DNA from: Paraburkholderia adhaesiva | GTDB taxonomy: Bacteria > Pseudomonadota > Gammaproteobacteria > Burkholderiales > Burkholderiaceae | Assembly: GCF_021390575.1 (NCBI RefSeq) | Contig: NZ_JAJEJQ010000001.1 | Location: 2,270,501 to 2,334,500 of the forward strand | Direction of reading: 5' to 3' | DNA length: 64,000 nt | Shown here: positions 54,598-63,001 of the stretch, piece by piece | Numbering within the stretch: the stretch's first letter is position 1 | Layout: every line of letters begins with the position of its first letter | Notes under the pieces: model-generated | What the model was told of the DNA's origin: nothing | What the model saw: the letters and a program-made list of their open reading frames with translations, nothing else | Database searches by the model: none | Position numbers and translations under genes: made by a program

Positions 54598-56502
54598 ATG
54601 GAACAGGTTTTTGTCCGCGCGTACGCCGCACATCGCGACGGCCGGCTGGAAGACGCTGAGCGCGGTTACCGCGCGACGCTCGCCGCCGATCCCGTGCACG
54701 TCGATGCGCTGCATCTGCTCGGCGTGCTGCGGCACCAGCAGGGCCAGCACGCTGAAGCCGCGGACCTCGTGCGGCGTGCGGTCGATCTGCGCCCCGACGA
54801 CGCTGCGCTGCAGTTGAACCTCGGCAATGCGCTCAAGGCGCTCGGCGAACTCGAGGGCGCGATCGAACGCTTTCGCAACGCGCTGACGCTCGCACCCGCT
54901 TTCGCGCTCGCGCACTACAACCTCGGCAACGCCTACGCGGTGATCGGTCGCCACGAGGACGCGATGCTGTCGTTCAACCACGCCGTGCGCCTGCAACCGG
55001 GCGATGCGTCCGCGCATAACAATCTCGGCAACGCATACCACGCGCTCGGACGCCACGCCGAAGCCGTCGAATCGTTCCGCCGCGCGCTCAAGATCCGCCC
55101 CGGGCACGCGGGCGCGCATAACAATCTCGGCATGTCGCTGAACGCGCTCGGCGACACGGCGGGCGCGCTCGCGCAGTTCCGTGCGGCACTGACGGCGCAG
55201 CCGCGCTTCGTCGCCGCGCATTTCAACCTGGGCAATTCGCTCGACGCCGTCGGCCAGCACAGCAAAGCGGTTACCGCGTTCGAGGCAGCCATCGCGCTGC
55301 AGTCGCGTTTCGCGCCTGCACTGTTCGGCCTCGGCAACGCGCTTTGCGCCCTCGGCCGGCACGACGAAGCCATCGCCCCGCTCGAGCGTGCGGTCGGCGT
55401 CGATCCGAAATTCGCGCTGGCGTGGCTCGCGCTCGGCACCACGCACCACGCGCTCGGCCGTTTTGAACCCGCTGTGCGCGCATTCGACGAAGCCTTGCGC
55501 GCGCGCCCCGACCTCGCTGCCGCGCATCTAAACCGCGCGCTGGCGTGGCTCACGATGGGGGACTTCCGGCGCGGTCTGCCCGAATACGAATGGCGTCTCG
55601 ACCCAACGGCGCGCGAACCCGCGCGATTCGATACGCCCGAGACGCAGCCCGCTCCACACACCGTGCCCGCCACACGGACCACCGCGCTGCCGCGCTGGCG
55701 TGGCGAACCACTCGACGGGCGCACGCTCCTGATCCAGGCCGAGCAGGGCTTTGGCGACACGCTGCACTTCGTGCGCTTCGTGCCGCTCGTCGCGGCGCGC
55801 GGCGCTCGCATCGTGCTGGAAGTGCAGCCGGAACTGCTGCCGCTCATCGCGCCGACGGCGCTTGCCGCTCGCGTCACGCTGATCGCGCAAGGTGCGCCGC
55901 GCCCCGCAGCCGATCTTCACTGCCCGCTGCTCTCATTGCCGCTCGCGCTCGGCAGGACGTTCGACGACCTGCCAACGCGCACGCCTTACCTGACGGTGCC
56001 GGCAACGTACCAGCGCAAATGGCGCGGCTCACTCGGCGGTCAGGCAAAGCGCAAGATCGGCATCGCGTGGTCGGGGCGCATCCAGAAGCATGAGAACCGG
56101 ACGATGCCGCTCGCCGCGCTGGAACCGCTTTTCGCGCTCGATGGCATCGACTGGATCGTGCTCCAGCCGCAATTAAGCGATGCGGAGAACGCCGCGCTCG
56201 ATGCACATGAGCGTGCGCGCTCGATTCACCGGCTCGGGAACAAGGTCGCCGATTTCGCCGACACGGCCGCCGTGATCGACCGACTCGACGCCGTGGTGTC
56301 GATCGACACATCGATCGCGCATCTCGCAGGCGCACTCAACGTGAAGCTCTGGCTCATGTTGCCGTTCGCCGCCGACTGGCGCTGGTTCGCCGACACCGAC
56401 GAGAGCCCGTGGTATCCGCGCACGCGACTCGTGCGCCAGCCGCGGCCCGGCGCGTGGGACGAAGTCGTCGCGGCTGTCGCTCGCGATTTACGCGAGATGT
56501 GA
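54598..56502 (+). CDS. TPR protein with GT41/GT9-like glycosyltransferase domain
   Basis: 634 aa from the ATG at 54598 (MEQVFVRAYAAHRDGRLEDA); a further 37 open codons upstream overlap the ArsR operator and are excluded. About nine to ten tetratricopeptide repeats fill residues 10-345 (LNLGNALKALGELEGAIERF, HNNLGNAYHALGRHAEAVES). Residues about 400-630 are glycosyltransferase-like: LLIQAEQGFGDTLHFVRFVP, IGIAWSGRIQKHENRTMPLA, VVSIDTSIAHLAGALNVKLW and DWRWFADTDESPWYP, the nucleotide-sugar-binding half of an OGT-like enzyme. It may glycosylate a protein or flagellin, but no acceptor is identifiable here. No partner gene is adjacent. Confidence 0.85.
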   Translation: MEQVFVRAYAAHRDGRLEDAERGYRATLAADPVHVDALHLLGVLRHQQGQHAEAADLVRRAVDLRPDDAALQLNLGNALKALGELEGAIERFRNALTLAPAFALAHYNLGNAYAVIGRHEDAMLSFNHAVRLQPGDASAHNNLGNAYHALGRHAEAVESFRRALKIRPGHAGAHNNLGMSLNALGDTAGALAQFRAALTAQPRFVAAHFNLGNSLDAVGQHSKAVTAFEAAIALQSRFAPALFGLGNALCALGRHDEAIAPLERAVGVDPKFALAWLALGTTHHALGRFEPAVRAFDEALRARPDLAAAHLNRALAWLTMGDFRRGLPEYEWRLDPTAREPARFDTPETQPAPHTVPATRTTALPRWRGEPLDGRTLLIQAEQGFGDTLHFVRFVPLVAARGARIVLEVQPELLPLIAPTALAARVTLIAQGAPRPAADLHCPLLSLPLALGRTFDDLPTRTPYLTVPATYQRKWRGSLGGQAKRKIGIAWSGRIQKHENRTMPLAALEPLFALDGIDWIVLQPQLSDAENAALDAHERARSIHRLGNKVADFADTAAVIDRLDAVVSIDTSIAHLAGALNVKLWLMLPFAADWRWFADTDESPWYPRTRLVRQPRPGAWDEVVAAVARDLREM

Positions 56503-56536
56503 GCGCGAAGCGCCCGCCCCTTTCCGTTTCGAACGC

Positions 56537-56577
56537 GTAAAAAAAACAGCCTCGCAATTCACACTGCGAGGCTGTTT
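56537..56577 (-). terminator. Terminator of the MHS transporter gene
   Basis: A 13-bp perfect stem AAACAGCCTCGCA / TGCGAGGCTGTTT with an 8-base loop, followed on the minus strand by a run of nine T. It lies 42 bases past the transporter stop and may also serve the convergent TPR gene. Confidence 0.9.
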
Positions 56578-56619
56578 CGTCATACGACGGCAGATACGCG
56601 CAACTACGGGCGCCGCGTA

Positions 56620-57921
56620 TCAAACCGCCTTGTACTGATTGCGCGCTTCGGCGCTGCGATAGAGCCAGAGCGTCGCGATCAGACCGCAAATACCGGCGAT
56701 GCCCATCCACGCACCCGGCGCGGCCTTGTTGCCACTTACGTGGATCAAGTACGTCGAGATTGCAGGCGTGAAACCGCCGATCGTCGTCGCGAGGCTGTAC
56801 GCGAGCGAGAAGCCCGCAGTACGCACGTCGGCCGGCATGACCTCGGTAAGCGCCACGACCATTGCGCCGTTGTAGGAGCCATACAGGAACGACAGCCACA
56901 GCAGGACCAGAAGCAGACGCTCGAACGACGGGTCCGCGACAAGCCACTGGACCGACGGATAAGCGGTGAGGATCGTGAGGATGGTGAAGGTGAGCAGCAC
57001 CGGACGGCGGCCGATGCGGTCCGACACGGCGCCCGACAGCGGCAGCCAGACCAGGTTCGAGAGGCCGACGCAGACCGTGACGACCAGCGTGTCGATATCG
57101 CTCAGCTTGAGGACTTCGCGGCCGAACGTCGGCGTATAGGCGGTGATCATGTAGAACGATACGGTCGTCATGATGACCATGCCCATGCCGCCCAGCACGA
57201 TGCCCCAGTTCTCGGCCATGGAAGCCATGATTTCGCCCATCGACGGACGATGCTTTTTCTTCGCGAACTCTTCGGTTTCCTGCAGCGAGCGGCGAATGAT
57301 GAACAGGAACGGCACGATCAGGCAGCCGATGATGAACGGCACACGCCAACCCCAAGCCGTCATCACTTCGACGGGCAGCAGACGATGCAGCACCACGCCA
57401 AGCAGCGCCGCGAACACGACGGCCACTTGCTGGCTACCCGACTGCCACGACACGTAGAAACCTTTGTTGCCCTTGGTGGCGATTTCCGACAGATAGACCG
57501 AGACGCCGCCCAGTTCCACCCCTGCCGAGAAACCCTGCAGCAGGCGCCCGCACAGGACGAGCAGCGGCGCCACGAGACCAATCGTGGCGTAGCCCGGGAC
57601 GACTGCAACGGCGAGCGTGCCGAGCGCCATGAGACCGAGCGTGAGGATCAGGCCTTTGCGCCGGCCGTGATGGTCGATGTACGCGCCGAGAACGATGGCG
57701 CCGATCGGACGCACGAGGAAGCCGGCGCCGAACACGGAGAGCGAAAGCATCAGCGAAGCGAACGCGTTATCGCTCGGAAAAAAGGTCCTGGCGATCGCCG
57801 ACGCGAAATAGCCATAGACCATGAAATCGTACATTTCCAGAAAGTTTCCGCTTGTAACGCGGAACACAGTCCGGATTTTGGATTCTCTGGAGGTATCGGT
57901 AGCGTGGGCAGAGGTAGACAT
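56620..57921 (-). CDS. MFS transporter, metabolite:H+ symporter (citrate/tricarballylate type)
   Basis: 433 aa with twelve membrane helices. The MHS-family opening is [20 protein letters not shown] (residues about 23-42). The loop 2-3 motif is [14 protein letters not shown], and loop 8-9 has [36 protein letters not shown] is the substrate-path helix 4 signature shared with CitA/CitH. These carry di- and tricarboxylates with protons. The exact acid cannot be told. No regulator or enzyme of citrate metabolism is beside it. Confidence 0.92.
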   Translation of the reverse strand: MSTSAHATDTSRESKIRTVFRVTSGNFLEMYDFMVYGYFASAIARTFFPSDNAFASLMLSLSVFGAGFLVRPIGAIVLGAYIDHHGRRKGLILTLGLMALGTLAVAVVPGYATIGLVAPLLVLCGRLLQGFSAGVELGGVSVYLSEIATKGNKGFYVSWQSGSQQVAVVFAALLGVVLHRLLPVEVMTAWGWRVPFIIGCLIVPFLFIIRRSLQETEEFAKKKHRPSMGEIMASMAENWGIVLGGMGMVIMTTVSFYMITAYTPTFGREVLKLSDIDTLVVTVCVGLSNLVWLPLSGAVSDRIGRRPVLLTFTILTILTAYPSVQWLVADPSFERLLLVLLWLSFLYGSYNGAMVVALTEVMPADVRTAGFSLAYSLATTIGGFTPAISTYLIHVSGNKAAPGAWMGIAGICGLIATLWLYRSAEARNQYKAV

Positions 57922-58249
57922 GAGATTCTCGTTTGATGCGGCCTGCTCCGGGGTGACCGGATGGGCAGACGGTAAACACAGGCCCGCCGGGGGTGTGCCT
58001 CGCGAGGGGCGCGTCCGGAAGGGCCGCTATTATATGCGCCCCGGTTGCACCTGCCGATATCCGGGTAACACCCGAGGGCGCACAAAATTAAACAGCAACA
58101 ACGTCGCCCATTTCCTTCACTTTATCTTCCATTTACATTACATCAGCTTTCAACGCACGCACGACTTGCTGTGAGCGCACGCTTATCGTGCACAATAACA
58201 TGCACGCCCAGTTCCGCGCGCGATCCTCTTCGTCGCTCGCAATCATCGA
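57922..58249. other. 328-base divergent gap between the MHS transporter and the GNAT gene
   Basis: No credible gene. The transporter side is GC-rich. The middle (58080-58160) is AT-rich, with promoter-like stretches. A near-palindrome TTATCGTGCACAATAA (58183-58198) about 50 bases before the GNAT start could be an operator. Confidence 0.4.
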
Positions 58250-58777
58250 ATGTCAATCGCATCGCTGACACTGCGTCCGGCCACGGCCGCCGACGCCCCG
58301 CTGATCGCCGCCATGCACGCGACGAGCTGGCAGGCCACATATCGCGAGCTCCTGCCCGCTGCCTTCCTCCACGACGAAGTAGACGCGGAACGCGCGACCT
58401 GGTGGCGCGCCCGCATGGAAGCGCCCGGTGGCGACCGGCGCCTCGTTCTGATCGCCGAACTGGACGAAATGACGCCAGTCGGCTTCGTGTGCGTCGAACG
58501 CCAGCCGGACTCGCCGTGGGGCGTGCTGCTCGACAACCTCCACACACTGCCCGCCTGGCAGGGCACCGGGGTGGGCAAACGGCTGATGCAGGCCGCCCTG
58601 GACTGGGCTCGCGCGCGCGGCGAGTCGCAGATCTATCTGTATGTGCTCGAAGGCAACACCGCGGCGATTGCCTTCTACGAGCGGCAAGGGTGGAAGTACT
58701 CAGGCGCCGAACCGGATCGCATGGGCGGCGCCGACATTACCGCGTTGCGCTACATCTATCGGCTGGACGCGCTCTGA
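58250..58777 (+). CDS. GNAT-family N-acetyltransferase
   Basis: 175 aa. The acetyl-CoA binding loop is LPAWQGTGVGKRLMQAALDW (GNAT motif A, Q-x-x-G-x-G), preceded by the strand VLLDNLHTL. The end FYERQGWKYSGAEPDRMGGA is motif B. The N-terminus (LTLRPATAADAPLIAAMHAT) is the usual first helix. Closest in style to RimI/YpeA-like single-domain acetyltransferases. The acceptor is unknown. Weak or no ribosome binding site is visible ahead of the ATG. Confidence 0.85.
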   Translation: MSIASLTLRPATAADAPLIAAMHATSWQATYRELLPAAFLHDEVDAERATWWRARMEAPGGDRRLVLIAELDEMTPVGFVCVERQPDSPWGVLLDNLHTLPAWQGTGVGKRLMQAALDWARARGESQIYLYVLEGNTAAIAFYERQGWKYSGAEPDRMGGADITALRYIYRLDAL

Positions 58778-59037
58778 TGTCGTAGAGCCCCCCGAGGCCG
58801 CACAGGAAACCCCTTGCGGACGACACGACGCAGTCCGCACGCGGTCCGCCACTACTCGTTGACCCTGATTGGAATCAGCGCCATCCCGGTTTTTCGGACG
58901 TATCTGATGGCCCATTTGCGCTTCGACCCGCATTATTCGCATCTCTAAGCAAGACTGCTGCGCCATGTGCGGCCCCCTCGGCGCGGCGCGATCAGCAAGT
59001 GCGGGCCCCCTCTTCACGCCGTGGTTGCGAGAGATCA

Positions 59038-60156
59038 ATGTCAACTTTTCCTTTCATTCAGGTGGAAGGCTCTATTGCGCTTCCGCGCATACGCCCGCTC
59101 GGGCGTATGCCGGTGATGTTCGGCCGCGAATGGATGCTGACACAGCCGCACTTATGCCTGCGTGCCGAAATCCGGGCGCTCTACGCCGCAATCATGCGCA
59201 CGGTTTGCCTGAGCGCAGAGGCTTTTCGCGAAGCCTGCCGCTGGGACCTGCAGCACCACTTCTTTCCTGTGCCCGCCGCCGCACCGGTTCGCCCGAGCGC
59301 AGGTGTAAAGACAAGTCCGTCGTTCGCCAAAGACAAGGCGGCGCCGCACGTCGCTGCGGCACCTTCCCCAAGCCCCCCGCACACACCAGCATTCGGTCCG
59401 CACAGGCTTACGGGCGGCGCATGCGCAATCGGCGGCGCAGCACTCCTCGCGTGGATCGTGGCGAGCCACACGCCGCACGATCAAGGCCACAAGAACGCTG
59501 CGGTGGATGCTACCCCGATCCGCGATGCCGACAACGTCGCGTCACAACGCCTTGCCAATACACGCGCCGCTCACGAAGCGACTACAACGGCCGCGCCCAC
59601 AACAGACACGGTCACGAACGCATCGCAGCCAGGTCAAACCGCTGGTGCGTCGCAGCGCGCGGCTTCGGCAGCCGTTAGCTCAGTTGTCACCGCACCGGCC
59701 CCAAGTCCGTCTGCGACCCGACCAGACTATGCCGCGGCGAATCACCCGACTGCGCCGCTACGCGCAACGCTGTCAGGCCGCGCAGATCGCGCCGGCGAAG
59801 GCCGCAGCAACAAGAACCGGGAGTCCGTCCGGGGCCACTCGTCGCGCGAGCGCATCACAGGTGTGTCACGTGTCGAAAGCAGCCGCCGTCCGGCACACTC
59901 GTTCGCACCGCCCCGCATAGCGCGGCCCGTCACGACAGACCGCACGCTCGGCATGTACTCCGAAGCAAGCGGCTACTCGCCGCGCCAGCCGAGCGCGCGC
60001 CAGGACGACGACTACGCATCAATCATCACCTACGCGAACACGCACACGGCCCCGCGTCCAGCGAGCCGCACGTCGGTGCCTGTCGACAGCACGGAGTGGG
60101 TCGACCACGTTTCCCAGCGCCGCGTGACTGAAATACCCGACCGGTTCGGGAAATGA
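59038..60156 (+). CDS. Unrecognised protein with one membrane segment and a long disordered region
   Basis: 372 aa from the ATG at 59038 (MSTFPFIQVEGSIALPRIRP), with GAGAG nine bases upstream; the open frame is 13 codons longer. Residues about 1-80 look folded and hold three Cys. One hydrophobic helix follows near residue 125-145 (TGGACAIGGAALLAWIVAS). The rest, about 225 residues, is rich in Ala, Thr, Ser, Arg and Pro with no folded look until a short tail with VDHVSQRRVTEIPDRFGK. I do not recognise a family. It may be an anchored cell-envelope or secretion-related protein. The bidirectional terminator follows 17 bases later. Confidence 0.6.
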   Translation: MSTFPFIQVEGSIALPRIRPLGRMPVMFGREWMLTQPHLCLRAEIRALYAAIMRTVCLSAEAFREACRWDLQHHFFPVPAAAPVRPSAGVKTSPSFAKDKAAPHVAAAPSPSPPHTPAFGPHRLTGGACAIGGAALLAWIVASHTPHDQGHKNAAVDATPIRDADNVASQRLANTRAAHEATTTAAPTTDTVTNASQPGQTAGASQRAASAAVSSVVTAPAPSPSATRPDYAAANHPTAPLRATLSGRADRAGEGRSNKNRESVRGHSSRERITGVSRVESSRRPAHSFAPPRIARPVTTDRTLGMYSEASGYSPRQPSARQDDDYASIITYANTHTAPRPASRTSVPVDSTEWVDHVSQRRVTEIPDRFGK

Positions 60157-60173
60157 CCCGATGACACATAAAC

Positions 60174-60201
60174 AAAAAGCCCGGCATCCGCCGGGCTTTT
60201 T
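60174..60201. terminator. Bidirectional terminator between convergent genes
   Basis: A 12-bp perfect stem AAAAAGCCCGGC / GCCGGGCTTTTT (loop ATCC), with T/A runs built into both arms, lies between the stops of the unrecognised gene and the DUF2968 gene. Confidence 0.92.
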
Positions 60202-60232
60202 GTTGACGGCGTAGCGCGCCGCATCGTCAGCT

Positions 60233-60955
60233 TCACTTCGGCGCACCTGGCAGCCCGGCTTCCGTCGCGCGCTGCAACTGTTGGACCGAGCGCTGCAAGT
60301 CCTGCAACTGCGCTTGTGCGCGCGCCTTCTCGGTCCGCAAAGCCACAGAATCGGCCTGCATCTGGCTCTGGCGCGCGTCGACCTTTGCCTGCTGGGATCG
60401 CGCAACGTCGAGATCGGCCTGCAGACGTCGCGCGCGATCCTCCGACAACGCAATGAACCGCTCGATATTCGCCTTCTGTGCTTCGAGCTGCGTACGTCGA
60501 ATCTCCACGTCCGCCAGCCGCTCGGTCTGCCGGGCAAAATCCGCGTAGATGGCCTCGCCGCGCATCTCGTCCTGCGAACGGATTACGCGCCAGAAACGCT
60601 TATCCTGGAAAAGCGCCACGTACCAGGTCATGTCAGGAGGATAGAAAAACAGACTCGCTCCGTAACTGCCGTTGTAGGTCGTACGCAGTTCGACGATCTG
60701 CGCGTCGTGGATCAGTTGCATCAATGTGGCGACTTCGCCCTGGCTCACGTCAACGCTCGCCTGCTCGTCGACCAACGGCGCCTTCTTCCCTGCGTCGGCA
60801 GGCGGTGGCAAAAGACTGCCGAGCGGCGGACGGCTGCCCGCCACCGGTGCCAGTTCGATCGTGTCGTTCTGCGCCCACACAACCGCGCCGTGCTCCATCA
60901 TCAAGACAGCCGCGGCACCCAGCAAGACGCGTCGCAGTTGGATTGAATGCTTCAT
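60233..60955 (-). CDS. DUF2968-domain exported protein
   Basis: 240 aa from the ATG at 60955 (MKHSIQLRRVLLGAAAVLMM), with a signal peptide ending near residue 28 (VVWAQ). The DUF2968 body is recognised from VATLMQLIHDAQIVELRTTY, YNGSYGASLFFYPPDMTWYV and ALFQDKRFWRVIRSQDEMRG. The C-terminal 90 residues are a coiled coil (repeats of A-Q-Q, R-A-Q-A-Q, Q-D-L-Q-R). It is a Burkholderia-type periplasmic protein of unknown function. An ATG 23 codons upstream starts without a signal peptide and is less likely. Confidence 0.8.
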   Translation of the reverse strand: MKHSIQLRRVLLGAAAVLMMEHGAVVWAQNDTIELAPVAGSRPPLGSLLPPPADAGKKAPLVDEQASVDVSQGEVATLMQLIHDAQIVELRTTYNGSYGASLFFYPPDMTWYVALFQDKRFWRVIRSQDEMRGEAIYADFARQTERLADVEIRRTQLEAQKANIERFIALSEDRARRLQADLDVARSQQAKVDARQSQMQADSVALRTEKARAQAQLQDLQRSVQQLQRATEAGLPGAPK

Positions 60956-61205
60956 ACCTGCCCGTTTTCCGTTAGCGATTCTGAGTAACCGCTCATTATC
61001 GCCGCCCGAAAATCTCAAAATCATCCTTTATTTTCGGATAACGTAATTCGAATTGACCGGACCACGGTAAGGTCAGTAACGACGGCAATATCAGGTGGAA
61101 ACTTCAGGTGGCAAAGTCGGGGGCAACGTCGGGTCGCAACGTCGCGCCGGAAAACGACAGTCGCGAAGGCCCACCGCGCGGGCCGACGCAAGGCACCCCT
61201 TCTCG

Positions 61206-62558
61206 CTAGAAACGCGTCTCGCGCGCAGAACGCAGGAAACTGTCGAGCAGCGGCGTGCAGTCGAGCAGTTCCGGCCCGCCTGCGCGATGAAACTCCGGAT
61301 GCCACTGCACGCCCACCACGAACGGCGCGCGGCGATAGCGCACCGCCTCGATCAGTCCATCGCCGGCCGACACGGCCTCCACCGTCAGATCGCGGCCCAC
61401 ATTTTTCACCGCCTGATGGTGGATCGAGTTCACGATCGCTTCGCGCCGACCCGGGAACATGCTCGCGAGCGTGGAGCCTTCCGGAAAAGTAATCGCGTGA
61501 CGATGCTGGTCGTAGTGCTCGCTCACGTGCACGCCCGCTGTCGGCACATCGGTGGCGATGTCCTGGTAAAGCGTCCCGCCGAATGCCACGTTGATCAGTT
61601 GGCATCCCCGGCAGACGCCGAGCACAGGCTTGCCCGACTCGATGAACTCGTGCAGCAGTTCCAGTTCGTACATGTCGCGAACGCGGTCGCCGGGCCACTC
61701 AGCATGCGCTCCCGGTTCGGCATAGCTCTGCGGCGAAACGTCGGCACCGCCTTGCAGCAGTAAGCCGTCGAGATGCTTCGCGTAATCGCGCAGGCGGATG
61801 TTGCTCGGATGCAGCATGCCCTGATGACCGACCGTCGGGATCATGAATACGATCACGTCGCGCGACATGACCCAGTGCGCGATCGATTCCTCGAGGTACT
61901 GCAGCGTCTTGCCGCGCAGCCCCTTCGCGCCCGCCTCTGGGTGGAAGAGGCGCGCCGACACGCCGATGCGCAACGTCCGCTGCGTGATGCGCTGCCCCGC
62001 GCGGTCAAACATTTGCCGCGCACGCGCCGCAAGGATGCGCCCGAACACCGCCCACGCCGAATCGTTCGGACGCAAGTAACGCGGTGGATTGGGCGGCAGT
62101 GCGTTCGGCGGCGGCGGGTTCTGCGCACCGAAGTCCGGTGCCTGCCCGAAGCCCGCCGGCGCCGCGCCAGCGGGCACGGTGTCAGGCGCCTTTGCGGCAT
62201 CGGCCGTGGCGGGCGTTGTCTTGCCAGCCTCGGCGGTCTCGCTGACCGGAATTTCTGGCGCACGTGCCGCCGCTTCCTGCTGCGCGACTGCGCGCGCGGC
62301 TTCGTCGCGCGCTTGTGCCGCCTCAGCGACTTGCGAGGAACCGCCAGGCGTCATCGTCGGCGCCGGTTCGGGTGCATCGCTCGATGCACGCTGCACGGGC
62401 TCGCGGCCAGATGCGGATGCGGTAGCAGAGGGTGAACCGGTTGAAGCGCCAGACGAACTGGCCGATGCGGGCGGATGGGAGACGCCGGGGGAACCGGCAT
62501 CGGAGGCGTGGCTTGCGCCATCGGGGACTTCGGGGTTGTCGGACTTGTTTTCGCTCAT
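61206..62558 (-). CDS. Gamma-glutamyl-GABA hydrolase-like (peptidase C26) with long disordered N-terminus
   Basis: 450 aa. Residues about 1-180 are an Ala/Pro/Ser/Thr-rich low-complexity region with no fold (ASASSSGASTGSP-like runs). Residues about 190-445 are a class-I glutamine amidotransferase-like hydrolase. It has the nucleophile elbow VLGVCRGCQLINVAFGG (Cys about 310), the catalytic His/Glu pair VGVQWHPEFH, and the substrate segments LLLQGGADVSP and SIHHQAVKNVG. PuuD and GAT enzymes of this kind remove gamma-glutamyl groups or act on polyamine-derived GABA. Normal PuuD is about 254 aa, so the N-terminal third is extra. Confidence 0.85.
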   Translation of the reverse strand: MSENKSDNPEVPDGASHASDAGSPGVSHPPASASSSGASTGSPSATASASGREPVQRASSDAPEPAPTMTPGGSSQVAEAAQARDEAARAVAQQEAAARAPEIPVSETAEAGKTTPATADAAKAPDTVPAGAAPAGFGQAPDFGAQNPPPPNALPPNPPRYLRPNDSAWAVFGRILAARARQMFDRAGQRITQRTLRIGVSARLFHPEAGAKGLRGKTLQYLEESIAHWVMSRDVIVFMIPTVGHQGMLHPSNIRLRDYAKHLDGLLLQGGADVSPQSYAEPGAHAEWPGDRVRDMYELELLHEFIESGKPVLGVCRGCQLINVAFGGTLYQDIATDVPTAGVHVSEHYDQHRHAITFPEGSTLASMFPGRREAIVNSIHHQAVKNVGRDLTVEAVSAGDGLIEAVRYRRAPFVVGVQWHPEFHRAGGPELLDCTPLLDSFLRSARETRF

Positions 62559-63001
62559 GACGTGGGGTCAAGCGCGCGGCGCGCGAACGATGAACACGAG
62601 TCGATTATCCGTCGCCCTGCGGTGAGCCGCCAGTCCCGTGCGCAACGGCCCACCCGCTTACGGCGTTCGCAACCGGGACGGGGAGCGGCATTTAAGTGTC
62701 CTGACAGGAATCGATGGTCTCGCGCAACGCGGTGATGTGAATCGACGTGCGGATTTCTCGTGACCAGCGCCCAGACGGCACTGCGAGCACAGCGGTGCAA
62801 CCCGGCCGCGATCGCACCGACGCCGAAGGCACGACGCACGGTCGAATCCCAACGCGCCGATGCGATACATGCCAAGATCACGCCACGCCGAAAATACGGC
62901 CCTACAATGATGCGTCCCTTGCTGCAGCAGCGTGAGGCGATCCGGCGCCGGCCGCTGCTTCGCAGCCTTCGCGCTGGCCAGCCCCCAAACCGCTCATCGC
63001 C
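62559..63001. other. 443-base divergent gap between the hydrolase and the amidase
   Basis: No frame in it has protein character, and I see no terminator or repeat. It should hold promoters for both flanking genes. A TACAAT -10-like element at about 62902-62907 is the best candidate for the amidase; its -35 is poor. Confidence 0.4.
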
